A stretch of DNA of 47,853 nucleotides from NCBI RefSeq assembly GCF_026786305.1, contig NZ_JAJAYI010000018.1, positions 1 through 47,853 of the forward strand. Reading direction: 5' to 3'. A program made the position numbers and the translations under genes. Below are positions 15,963 through 23,553 of this stretch, one piece after another (the first letter of the stretch is position 1; each line of letters begins with the position of its first letter). Origin of the DNA: Cryobacterium sp. (GTDB lineage Bacteria; Actinomycetota; Actinomycetes; Actinomycetales; Microbacteriaceae). The notes beneath the pieces are model-generated. The model made no database searches. It worked only from the letters and a program-made list of their open reading frames with translations, and was not told the origin of the DNA.

Positions 15963-16299
15963 GTCACCTCCCTCTGCATTCAGCCCAAGAACAGATCACC
16001 CATGGCACCTCTCGTAGGGTACCGCACGGCCGGTGGCGAATCCTGAATGCCCATATTCGAACGGGCAGAAACGCAAATCCTATCGAAACCATACTGAATC
16101 GATGAGGTGACGGGGCGCGCCAACGCCGCCGAATTCCTCATTCGAAAACAGGCTGGACGCTGCGCCCGCTCGATCCTGCGCGGTCACAATGACCCTGGGG
16201 ATGCCAGCCAAGCGCAGGTAAACCCACCACACGGTGGTACATCGACGCAGACACGACGCCGCGGACCCGATACGAGAGCATCATATCGACGGCGATCAA
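15963..16299. other. Intergenic stretch
   Basis: These 337 bp should contain the promoter of the leftward membrane-protein gene and the end region of the DUF429 gene. GTACCCTACGAGAGGTGC (minus strand, about 16003-16020) loosely resembles the CsoR-like operator but is not symmetrical. No gene or RNA was recognised. Confidence 0.5.
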
Positions 16300-17040
16300 T
16301 TATCGGAGGAGAGCGGCCAAGGGGCCAGAGGGGAGCACGATCCAGCCCTCTCGCCGGGCACGATCGAGCATGGATGATGGGGGCGGTTCGTAAAGCCCCA
16401 GTGCGGCACTTCGTGCTGCCAGTGCTGCGATCACAGCGTCGAAGGCATCCGCTGAGGTGATCATCTGCGGCGCGAACGAACCGAGATCGAGCCACGGTGC
16501 GGCTTGGAGAATGTGCCGCAGGAGCTGCAAACGAACCGCAGGATCTGTTCGGTACCCGGTCGTCGAGAAACCCCATAGTCGAAGTGATGCGCCCGGGTAG
16601 ATTTCTGCGACCAATCCAGACCCTGACCTGTCGACCATGACGCCGGCCTCGGCGATCCTGGACAGTAGCCCGGCGCACCGCATAGCGGTGAGTCCGAGTC
16701 GATCAGTGGAGACGCTGAGCGGCCAGCGGCCGGTTCTTTTTCGCACTTCACGGTCAGTCTCGCGGTAGGCAAGGGTGCGACGCCAGGCCATTCCGCCGTC
16801 GACTCCGGGCAGGCTTTGGTCGCCGCTGGCATGAGCCACCATGAACTGCACGAATTCGTCGGGCCAGCCGAAGGCGCAATCAATGCCGAGTTTCTCCACG
16901 GTGCCAGCGTTCTCGGCGATGACCCCGTCTGCGACGCCGAGCTGAAGCTGACACAGGGAGGCTTGCGTTTCGCTCCAGTCGATGACCGCGAGGGCGGTGC
17001 CTTTGGGTTCGGCAGCGAGATCCACTCCGGCAGTGCGCAT
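16300..17040 (-). CDS. DUF429 protein (RNase H-fold, predicted nuclease-like)
   Basis: The protein has 246 residues. It starts RTAGVDLAAEPKGTALAVIDW, the RNase H-like first strand with an aspartate, and continues with LGIDCAFGWPDEFVQF, RRTLAYRETDREVRKRTGRWPLSVS, AEIYPGASLRLWG and SADAFDAVIAALAARSAALG, all typical of DUF429. The conserved acidic residues of the fold are present (D7, D54, D201 region). The family is predicted to be a nuclease but no function is proven. It stands alone, and no operon partner is apparent. Confidence 0.88.
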   Translation of the reverse strand: MRTAGVDLAAEPKGTALAVIDWSETQASLCQLQLGVADGVIAENAGTVEKLGIDCAFGWPDEFVQFMVAHASGDQSLPGVDGGMAWRRTLAYRETDREVRKRTGRWPLSVSTDRLGLTAMRCAGLLSRIAEAGVMVDRSGSGLVAEIYPGASLRLWGFSTTGYRTDPAVRLQLLRHILQAAPWLDLGSFAPQMITSADAFDAVIAALAARSAALGLYEPPPSSMLDRARREGWIVLPSGPLAALLR

Positions 17041-17069
17041 GCGCTCAGTTTACGGTGGGACGTGATCCT

Positions 17070-17097
17070 GGCAGCGACTACCTGGCAGCGACTACCT
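17070..17097. repeat. 14-bp tandem duplication
   Basis: GGCAGCGACTACCT occurs twice in direct succession. The second copy contains the stop codon of the small minus-strand gene (17092-17094), so this end of the gene may have formed by a recent slippage event. Confidence 0.8.
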
Positions 17098-17283
17098 GGG
17101 CTCTTCCTTGTTGGCGACCGTTTCGATCCAGTCGGCCTCCTCGTCGGACAATAGGTAGACCCCGGAATGTTCGCTCTCGCTATCGGTTGCCGTGGGCCCG
17201 TGGGCCCGTGGGCCCGTGGGCCCGTGGACCCGCGCGATGTCGGCGACGATCTCCGGCGGCACGGCATCACCGTTATTCTCCAT
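17092..17283 (-). CDS. Small acidic protein with internal 8-bp tandem repeat
   Basis: The protein has 63 residues, starting MENNGDAVPPEIVADIARVHG and ending GVYLLSDEEADWIETVANKEEPR, with a Gly-Pro-rich middle encoded by the repeat. The ATG at 17281-17283 is preferred because GGGAG lies 6 nt upstream; an earlier in-frame ATG at 17325 lacks a ribosome site. I do not recognise a family. Coding is supported by the ribosome site, by a sensible amphipathic acidic C-terminus and by an uninterrupted frame through the repeat. The repeat period of 8 means that any change in copy number shifts the frame. Confidence 0.55.
   Translation of the reverse strand: MENNGDAVPPEIVADIARVHGPTGPRAHGPTATDSESEHSGVYLLSDEEADWIETVANKEEPR
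17191..17230. repeat. 8-bp tandem repeat, five copies
   Basis: CGTGGGCC is repeated four times exactly, and a fifth time with one change (CGTGGACC). It lies inside the small minus-strand gene. Because 8 is not divisible by 3, gain or loss of one unit would switch the downstream frame. Confidence 0.92.
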
Positions 17284-17393
17284 CAGCCACTCCCGCGTCG
17301 ACGGCAGCAGCACCCAAATATGCACGTCGGTTGAACGAAGCGGTGCCGCCGGGGTGCAGCTCGGCGCCGTCGTAGGATCGATAAACTCGAAGA

Positions 17394-18164
17394 ATGTCAG
17401 ACCAGCACTTCGAGCAGGATGAAACCCTGCGCCTGCCGACCATCCAGTTTCGTGTTGTTCTTGATCTCGGCACCCGGCTCGCCGCGGCCATCACCCTGCC
17501 CCCGGAACTGGCCCACCCCGACCTGTTCGCCGACCGTGACGACGAGGGCGGGGCGCTCAACCTGTCGATCGACTACGACAGCGGCCAACTGCACGTGCTG
17601 CTCGACGACGCCGGTCCCAGCTTTCACTACCACGGCACGGCCGACCCGTTCGAGAGCCCGTGGCCGAAGGACCAGACCGAGATTCTGCTTGAATGGGCGC
17701 TCCTTCTCGTGCAGGAGGTTGATGCTCAGAACGAGTTGCTCGACTCGATCTTCGAGGCCGCCGAGTGGTTCGAGCAGGGTTTCACGCTCTACGTCCCCGA
17801 GACCGAACCGACCCAGCTCGAACTGATCGAGGTCGGCATCATTGGTGAGCTACTGACGTTGCCGTGGCTGGGCTCCGGGCGGGTAGACCACGAGCACATC
17901 GACGGCGACGACCACCCGATCGCCCTGCTCTGGAACGTGATCAACGACGACCCCAACGTACCGATCGCCCGCGCTTGGCTCGACCCGGAAACGGGCGAGC
18001 CACGCACTGCTGCGGAGCCCGGGGTGGACTGGAACGCCGTCGCCATGAGCGAAGACGAAGTGCTGCAGTGGCTCGTCGGCATTTACACGAACCACCACGT
18101 GGCGCCGACGCCGGAGGCCCAGATCATGCGCGCGGCGCTTGAGCGCATGGGCGGCATCAGCTGA
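17394..18164 (+). CDS. Acidic cytosolic protein of unknown function
   Basis: The protein has 256 residues and is strongly acidic, without signal peptide or membrane helices. Segments such as TEILLEWALLLVQEVDAQNE, ELIEVGIIGELLTLPWLG and DEVLQWLVGIYTNH alternate helices and strands and suggest a globular fold. I do not recognise the family. It diverges from the repeat-containing small gene with about 110 bp between them and is followed by degraded sequence. Codon use matches the neighbours, so it is a real gene. Confidence 0.75.
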   Translation: MSDQHFEQDETLRLPTIQFRVVLDLGTRLAAAITLPPELAHPDLFADRDDEGGALNLSIDYDSGQLHVLLDDAGPSFHYHGTADPFESPWPKDQTEILLEWALLLVQEVDAQNELLDSIFEAAEWFEQGFTLYVPETEPTQLELIEVGIIGELLTLPWLGSGRVDHEHIDGDDHPIALLWNVINDDPNVPIARAWLDPETGEPRTAAEPGVDWNAVAMSEDEVLQWLVGIYTNHHVAPTPEAQIMRAALERMGGIS

Positions 18165-18367
18165 ATCGGCGCTGACCTTTTCGCGGCGCCGGGGTCAGCA
18201 CGGCGAGCAGGCGTTCCAGGGGCCCCTTGCCCAGAGAATACCGCCACCGCCACAGACGCGCCGACACCGACGAGGGCAACCTGGGTTTTTGGCCGGCCCA
18301 GATCGGAGCGCGCGATGATGAGGCCGGCCAGGAGCACGCCGAGGAGAAACAGGAATAGCACGCGCAT
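18165..18367 (-). pseudogene. Possible remnant of a small membrane protein
   Basis: The minus strand from 18367 reads MRVLFLFLLGVLLAGLIIA, a clear membrane helix, then RSDLGRPKTQVALVGVGA and a second hydrophobic stretch. After that the frame loses character and runs into the end of the acidic-protein gene. This looks like the start of a gene whose 3' part is lost. The parent family is not identifiable. Confidence 0.35.
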
Positions 18368-18481
18368 CAAAATACCGTTGACGCGATCGGAGCGCAGGCC
18401 GCACGCGAGCAGATGCTGCGACCCGGTCACCCGTGTCGGACCTGATCTGCAGGAAAACAGGCTACGGGGTCACGCGGCGAA

Positions 18482-18876
18482 TCACCCGGGCTGGTTCTTG
18501 CTGTCGGCCAGCGCTCCCGCGGGATCGAGGGTCAGCGTTGTCGTGAGGCGCAGCCGGGCCAGAAAGTCGTCGTCGTGGCTGGCCACTCTGATCGCCCCCA
18601 ATAGCAAAGCAGCGCCTCGAGGAGCTGATCGACACTCCGCCGATCGGCGTTGTTGGTCGGTTCGTCGAGTACGAGTAATTGCGGCGGCGGATCGGCGAGC
18701 AGCAGCGTCGCGAGCGCCACTCGAAACCGTTCGCCGCCACAGAGCGTGCCGACGGCACGCTCCACCGTCGCCCCGCGCAGGAGAAAGCGGGCGAGCTGGT
18801 TACGCACCTTTCCGGCCGGCACCGAGGGCGCCAGCGCGCACACATTGTCGAGAACGGATGCCGCATCGTCGAGCAT
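18482..18876 (-). pseudogene. ABC-F ATPase remnant, truncated and frameshifted
   Basis: The minus strand encodes the second ATPase domain of an ABC-F (antibiotic-resistance/translation-factor type) protein: LDNVCALAPSVPAGKVRNQ, signature LCGGERFRVALA, and Walker B LLVLDEPTNNAD. The signature serine has become cysteine (LSGGE expected). At the run of five Cs at 18594-18598 one base appears to be missing; shifting frame there restores VASHDDDFLARLRLTTT with the ABC-F switch histidine, and the stop at 18482-18484. The N-terminal domain and linker are absent. Debris of the same gene may extend upstream to about 18990. Non-functional. Confidence 0.85.
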
Positions 18877-19081
18877 TGTCGTTCCGCGAAATGGATGAGT
18901 TCTTCGGTGTCGCCATGGGTCTCCAATGATGTCGTCGGCACGAACACCGGAGCCGGATGCGGATAGGGAACGGGGTCGGCGCAGGGACTGCTGAGCGGAT
19001 GCTGTGTCTCAGGAACGCCGCTCGCACGGAGTTCGGATCGGGGAGCGGTAGCCTGAATGATCAGCAATTGAAGGAGTGATT

Positions 19082-19426
19082 ATGCAGGTCATCGTGAATA
19101 CCGACAGCAACGTCAACGGCACCGAGCGGGTCGCTGGAGCGCTCGAAGCGATTGTCGAGGAGTCCCTCTCGCGCTACGGCGACCGCTTGACCCGGGTTGA
19201 GGTTCACCTTTCCGACGGCAGCGCCGGCCGCAGCAGCGCCGACGACATCAAGTGCACGCTCGAGGCCCGCCCCGCCGGCGGAACGCCGGTCGTCGTGACC
19301 GAGAACGCCAACGCCGTGGAAGAAGCCCTGACCGGTGCCCTGCACAAGATGAAGAGCCTGCTCGAGACGCACTTCGGTAAGCTGGATACCCGCAAGGGCA
19401 ACCTCCCAATGGGTGAAGTCGGCTAA
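19082..19426 (+). CDS. HPF/RaiA-family ribosome-associated protein
   Basis: The protein has 114 residues. MQVIVNTDSNVNGTERVAGA, RLTRVEVHLSDGSAG, DIKCTLEARPAGGTPVVVTEN and VEEALTGALHKMKSLLETHFG follow the S30AE/HPF layout. Members bind the 30S decoding region and silence ribosomes under stress; this short form lacks the C-terminal dimerisation domain of long HPF and may instead resemble the RaiA-like stress proteins. AAGGAG at 19071-19076, 5 nt before the ATG, fixes the start at 19082 rather than the GTG at 19076. Confidence 0.85.
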   Translation: MQVIVNTDSNVNGTERVAGALEAIVEESLSRYGDRLTRVEVHLSDGSAGRSSADDIKCTLEARPAGGTPVVVTENANAVEEALTGALHKMKSLLETHFGKLDTRKGNLPMGEVG

Positions 19427-19824
19427 CTCGACTCAGTCACCGCCTCGCCGCGAACCAGGGCCCATTAGTTCCTAACCGCGGTGAGAGCAGGGTGCCGCAA
19501 AGTAGCTGCGTTCAGCGCACCCCGGCGGTATGGCGAAGACGGCGGAACCGGCGGGCGTCATCCACACGTTGAATCGACTACGAACATGACGGCACCGAGC
19601 TTCGTGATGCCGCCAGTGAAGCACATCGATACTGTTTCGGGGGCATTACTGACGTGCCCGGTTTCGGCCGGAGTCGTTGACGGTGCCGAATCGAGCGCGG
19701 TCACGCGAGTCTGACAACAGCCCGCCAGAAGGCAGGTCACCGGCCGGGCGGCCTGCGGCCAATGGTAACGTCTCCTAGGTCTAGCAACTGGATTGACGGT
19801 CCACGCCCCCCCTGCAAGGAAATA
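19427..19824. other. Intergenic stretch
   Basis: About 400 bp without a supported gene. A GC-rich inverted repeat around 19741-19764 (CCGGCCGGGCGGCCTGCGGCC) could form a hairpin but lacks a T tract. The promoter of the GH15 gene should lie within the last 100 bp. Confidence 0.45.
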
Positions 19825-22215
19825 ATGCCCCAACAACTGAATCTTTCGAAGAACCTTCCACGCACATCGACGGGGCTGTCAAGCGAGATACTGCAGGATC
19901 TGCAACAGCTCGCCCGCACGCCGTCCTTGCTCGTGGCCTGCAACTATGGCGGCACCCTGTCGCACCACGTCGCCTCCGACGTGCCGTCGGTGCTTCTAGC
20001 GGAGTCGGCGACCGCCCTGCGCGCCCTCGCAGCCCTGCCCAACACGCATACGGCCGTCATGTCGGGCCGCCCGCTGCGCGACCTCGCCGCAGATTCCCGA
20101 CTGCCCCGCGAGGTGCACCTCGTCGGGTCGAACGGTGGCGAGTTCGACTCGGAATTCTTCGATGCCCCCGAGCCCTTCCATGAGTCTCAAGACTCCGGTG
20201 TGGCCCTCGACCGCCTGCGCAACCGCCTCGGCGTGAGCGCAGCCCTGTTCGCCGGCGATGCCGCGAGTGACGAAATGGCCATGAATACCCTGCACGGCCC
20301 CGACCTCGGCATTCGCATCGGCGGCGGCGGCGATTCCGTTGCCGCCCACCGCATCAGCGGCCCCGAAAAGCTCGCCCAGCTACTCGCCCTGCTCTTCGAA
20401 CTGCGCAAGGACTGGCTGTTCGGCCAACACGTCGTGGCCATCGAACGCCACTCCATGCTTGGCGACGGCACCTCGACTGCCCTCGTCACGCCGGAAGCGC
20501 GCATCTGCTGGATGACGCATCCGCTGCCCGATTCTGGCTCGTTGTTCGCGAGCATTCTGGGCAGCGAAGAGGCCGGACACTTCTCGATCGAGCCGGTGAA
20601 GAAGAGCCGCGTACTCGGCCAGCGCTACGTCGACAACACCATGATCGTCGAAACCCGCTGGGCTGACGTCACCGTCACCGACTACATCGAGCCGTCGCCG
20701 CTCGGCATCACCAACCTCGTGCGCAAGCTCACCGGCACCGGGCTCGCCCGCATCGTCTTCGCACCGAGGCCCGACTACGCCGTCGCCTACTTCAACATGC
20801 ACGCTGCCGATGGTGTCGTGACCATCACGGGCACCCCCGACCCGATCGTGCTCACGGCGGCGGGCGTCGAGTTCACCGTTACCAGCGACGGCCGTAACGA
20901 AACGGCCACCGCCGTCGTCGACCTCTCGCACGGCGCCATCATGCTCAACCTGCGTTGCGGCGACACCGAGCCGTATCTAGCGGATGCCGTCGGCGAGGCC
21001 ACGAGGCGCGGTGCGGTTATGAACGACTCCCGTTCCTGGGTGAACACCCTGTCGTTGCCGAGCGTCAAGCCGTCGCTCGTTAGCCGTTCGGCCCTCGTGC
21101 TGCGCGCACTCTGCTACGAACCGACGGGAGCGGTGCTCGCCGCCGCAACGACGTCGTTGCCCGAGGGAATCGGCGGCACCCGCAACTGGGACTACCGCTA
21201 CTGCTGGCTGCGCGACGGCTCGATGACGGTCAAGGCGCTCGTCGACCTCGGCTCGACCGGCGAGGCCGAGTCGTTTTTACGCTGGTTGGCCGGGGTCGTG
21301 GCGGACAGCCCCGGCGCGCAGTGGCTGCATCCGCTCTATTCGGTCACCGGCTCGTCGCTGTCAACCGAGGCGAGCCTCGAGTCGCTGCCCGGCTATGCCG
21401 GCTCGCGCCCGGTACGCATTGGAAACGCCGCCGACAATCAGGTGCAGATTGACGTGTTTGGCCCTGTCGCCGAATTGATCGACACGCTCAGTGCCCGCCA
21501 GGGAACGCTCTCGGACTTTCAATGGCACCTGCTGACCGAGATGGTCGACGCCGTGACGATTCGCTGGCAAGAACCCGACCACGGCATCTGGGAGGCAAGG
21601 CGCTCGCCGCGGCACCACACCTACACGAAGACGATGTGCTGGGTGACCGTGGACCGGGCTATCCGTACCGCTGGTCGGCACGGGCGCGAGATCGGCGACG
21701 GCTGGGAGCAGCTCGCCGCCACGATTCGTGACGAAGTGCTGCGGGAGGGCTGGAGTGAGCAAGCCCAGTCGTACACCGTGGCCTACGACAGCCCCGATCT
21801 GGACGCCGCCGTGCTGCACATCGGTCTGTCGGGACTGCTCGACGTGACGGACGAGCGCTTTCAGCTGACCGTCAGCGCGGTGGAGCGCGAACTGCGCGTG
21901 GGCCCGACGGTGTTCCGCTACCGCTACGACGACGGCCTGCCCGGCCTGGAGGGCGGATTCCACATCTGCACCACCTGGCTGATCGAGGCCTACGTGCTCA
22001 CCGGGCGCTTCGACGAGGCCGAGGCCCTGTTCAACCAGCTGATCGCCTTGGCCGGCCCGACCGGGCTGCTCTCCGAGGAATTCGATCCGGCCACCGAAAC
22101 CCACCTGGGTAACCACCCGCAGGCCTACTCGCACCTCGGCTTCATCCGCTGCGCACAGTTGCTCGACGAGTATCGCGGGCGCTCAAGCGCTCATGGCGAA
22201 CTTTTCATTGCGTGA
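19825..22215 (+). CDS. GH15 glycosidase with degenerate trehalose-phosphatase domain
   Basis: The protein has 796 residues from ATG 19825 (AAGGA 4 nt upstream). Residues 30-190 are a HAD/trehalose-6-phosphate-phosphatase-like domain, but the nucleophile motif DxDGT reads NYGGT (40-44), so both aspartates are lost. The motif-III lysine region reads QDSGVALD, and the cap domain is mostly missing; GDAASDE (144-150) remains. Residues 200-790 are a glycoside hydrolase 15 domain with IERHSMLGDG, GTRNWDYRYCWLRDGSM and GIWE (general acid E590), and LLSEEFDP (general base E751 or E752). The GH15 part should be an active trehalase or glucoamylase. The dead phosphatase domain may sense trehalose or its phosphate. 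Followed by a TetR-CarD operon. Confidence 0.9.
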   Translation: MPQQLNLSKNLPRTSTGLSSEILQDLQQLARTPSLLVACNYGGTLSHHVASDVPSVLLAESATALRALAALPNTHTAVMSGRPLRDLAADSRLPREVHLVGSNGGEFDSEFFDAPEPFHESQDSGVALDRLRNRLGVSAALFAGDAASDEMAMNTLHGPDLGIRIGGGGDSVAAHRISGPEKLAQLLALLFELRKDWLFGQHVVAIERHSMLGDGTSTALVTPEARICWMTHPLPDSGSLFASILGSEEAGHFSIEPVKKSRVLGQRYVDNTMIVETRWADVTVTDYIEPSPLGITNLVRKLTGTGLARIVFAPRPDYAVAYFNMHAADGVVTITGTPDPIVLTAAGVEFTVTSDGRNETATAVVDLSHGAIMLNLRCGDTEPYLADAVGEATRRGAVMNDSRSWVNTLSLPSVKPSLVSRSALVLRALCYEPTGAVLAAATTSLPEGIGGTRNWDYRYCWLRDGSMTVKALVDLGSTGEAESFLRWLAGVVADSPGAQWLHPLYSVTGSSLSTEASLESLPGYAGSRPVRIGNAADNQVQIDVFGPVAELIDTLSARQGTLSDFQWHLLTEMVDAVTIRWQEPDHGIWEARRSPRHHTYTKTMCWVTVDRAIRTAGRHGREIGDGWEQLAATIRDEVLREGWSEQAQSYTVAYDSPDLDAAVLHIGLSGLLDVTDERFQLTVSAVERELRVGPTVFRYRYDDGLPGLEGGFHICTTWLIEAYVLTGRFDEAEALFNQLIALAGPTGLLSEEFDPATETHLGNHPQAYSHLGFIRCAQLLDEYRGRSSAHGELFIA

Positions 22216-22239
22216 GTTAGCCGTGAAGTTGGCCCCGTC

Positions 22240-22255
22240 TCGGACATGTGTCCGA
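22240..22255 (+). promoter_or_regulatory. TetR-type palindromic operator
   Basis: TCGGACATGTGTCCGA is a palindrome with 7-bp arms and a 2-bp centre. It ends 7 bp before the probable -10 of the downstream tetR gene, covering its -35 region. Autorepression by that TetR protein is likely but inferred. Confidence 0.7.
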
Positions 22256-22262
22256 AAAGTGT

Positions 22263-22268
22263 TAGTAT
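22263..22268 (+). promoter_or_regulatory. Probable -10 element giving a leaderless transcript
   Basis: TAGTAT lies 6 bp before the ATG at 22275, so transcription should start at or next to the start codon. TCGGAC in the palindrome, 17 bp upstream, could serve as -35. A purine-rich AAGGA immediately before the ATG is too close to act as a ribosome site, which supports the leaderless reading. Confidence 0.5.
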
Positions 22269-22274
22269 AAAGGA

Positions 22275-22958
22275 ATGACTTCTTTGACTGCCCCCCGCCT
22301 CCAGGCGGGGGAACTGCAGCCAGAAGGTCAGGCTGAGGTGCAGCCCGGGTCGAAGTTCACCCACGACCCTCGGGCGGAGCGCACCAGGCAGCTCATCTTC
22401 ACGGCGATTCGTAGCCTGATTGCTCAGCCGACGGCATCCGTTTCGGTTGCCGACATCGTGCGCCTGGCCGGCATCAGCCGCAGTTCCTTCTACGCGCACT
22501 TTGCGAGCCTCGACGTGCTCGCTGCTGAGCTGCTGCAGGCGCAGTTCGCCGACGTTGGCGCGGCCGGCCTTGAGTTGCCGCGGGCACAAAGCGGCCAAAA
22601 CGCCTCCCGGCTCGGTTATGCCCGTCTCGTGGCCCACATGGTCGAGAATTTTCCCCTGTACACGAGCGTGCTTGAGCTGCCGTTGACCCGCAGTGCGCAC
22701 GACCAGATCATCGAGGCCTACGCGACCCGCATGCTCGCATCGGTGCTCGTCTTCGACGACGCGGCGAACGCCGAACTCGTCACAACCTACGTCGCCGGCG
22801 GCGCGCTGACCCTGATCGGCGCGTGGATGCGAGGTCACCTCGACGTGTCCGACGATGAGCTCGTCGACCAGCTCGTGGCCCTGCTGCCCGGTTGGTTGCT
22901 AGCACCCCCGACCCTGTACGCAACGCCTGTTCGCGTTGCATCACCCACACAAAACTGA
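22275..22958 (+). CDS. TetR-family regulator
   Basis: The protein has 227 residues. After an unusual 30-residue Gln/Glu-rich N-terminal extension comes the HTH region: AERTRQLIFTAIRSLIAQ, then VSVADIVRLAGISRSSFYAHF. The C-terminal domain is helical (YTSVLELPLTRSAHDQIIEAY). The ATG at 22275 is favoured by the promoter position. A palindrome sits in the promoter. Twelve bp separate it from the carD-like gene, so they are probably one operon. The extension is not typical, and a start further downstream cannot be excluded. The ligand is unknown. Confidence 0.88.
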   Translation: MTSLTAPRLQAGELQPEGQAEVQPGSKFTHDPRAERTRQLIFTAIRSLIAQPTASVSVADIVRLAGISRSSFYAHFASLDVLAAELLQAQFADVGAAGLELPRAQSGQNASRLGYARLVAHMVENFPLYTSVLELPLTRSAHDQIIEAYATRMLASVLVFDDAANAELVTTYVAGGALTLIGAWMRGHLDVSDDELVDQLVALLPGWLLAPPTLYATPVRVASPTQN

Positions 22959-22970
22959 AGGCGCATTCTT

Positions 22971-23489
22971 ATGAAGATTGAAATCGGCGAAACCCTGGTC
23001 TACCCCCACCACGGCGCGGTCACCATTACGGCCCTCGCGACCCGCACCATCAAGGGCGTCGAGAAGCAGTTCATGACCCTCAACGTGCATACGAGCGCAC
23101 TGACCATTCAGCTGCCGGTCGACAACGTCGAACTTGTCGGCGTGCGCGACGTCATTGACGCCGCGGGTGTCAGTGCCGTGTACGAAATTCTGCAGAACGC
23201 CTTCACCGAAGAACCGGGCAACTGGTCACGCCGCTACAAGGCCAACCAGGAGAAAATGGCCAGCGGCAGCGTTTACCGGGTCAGCGAGGTCGTGCGCGAC
23301 CTGTGGCGCCGCGACCAGGACAAGGGTGTGTCGGCTGGCGAAAAGCGCATGCTCGAAAAGGCGCGCCAGATTTTGGTCTCCGAGCTCGCCCTTGCCCAGG
23401 GCCTGACCGACCAGGAGGCCGGCGACCTGCTGCTCATCGAAATTCAGAACTATGTCGTCAGCGACGAGCCGGTCGAAGTCGCCGTCTAG
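22971..23489 (+). CDS. CarD-family transcriptional regulator
   Basis: The protein has 172 residues. The N-terminal domain starts IEIGETLVYPHHGAVTITALATR, the RNA-polymerase-interaction (TRCF-like) fold that binds the beta subunit. The helical C-terminal part EEPGNWSRRYKANQEKMASG and VVRDLWRRDQDKGVSAGEKRML is almost the family standard, including the tryptophan that wedges into the promoter DNA upstream edge. CarD stabilises open complexes at many promoters, notably rRNA promoters. It is probably co-transcribed with the TetR gene, which would give this global factor a signal-dependent input. A long perfect hairpin follows. Confidence 0.95.
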   Translation: MKIEIGETLVYPHHGAVTITALATRTIKGVEKQFMTLNVHTSALTIQLPVDNVELVGVRDVIDAAGVSAVYEILQNAFTEEPGNWSRRYKANQEKMASGSVYRVSEVVRDLWRRDQDKGVSAGEKRMLEKARQILVSELALAQGLTDQEAGDLLLIEIQNYVVSDEPVEVAV

Positions 23490-23493
23490 CCTG

Positions 23494-23540
23494 ACAGACG
23501 AGCACCCTCGTTCGCCTCGCGAGCGAGGGTGCTCGTCTGT
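23494..23540. terminator. Long perfect hairpin between convergent genes
   Basis: A 17-bp perfect stem (23494-23510 with 23524-23540) with a 13-nt loop lies between carD and the leftward membrane-protein gene. No T tract follows in either direction, so it may work as a bidirectional terminator through pausing, or protect mRNA 3' ends. Confidence 0.65.
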
Positions 23541-23553
23541 GTGCACGCCCGAA

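Noticed and set aside
16003..16020. Second CsoR-like operator
   Set aside because: Only one half resembles the site and symmetry is poor.
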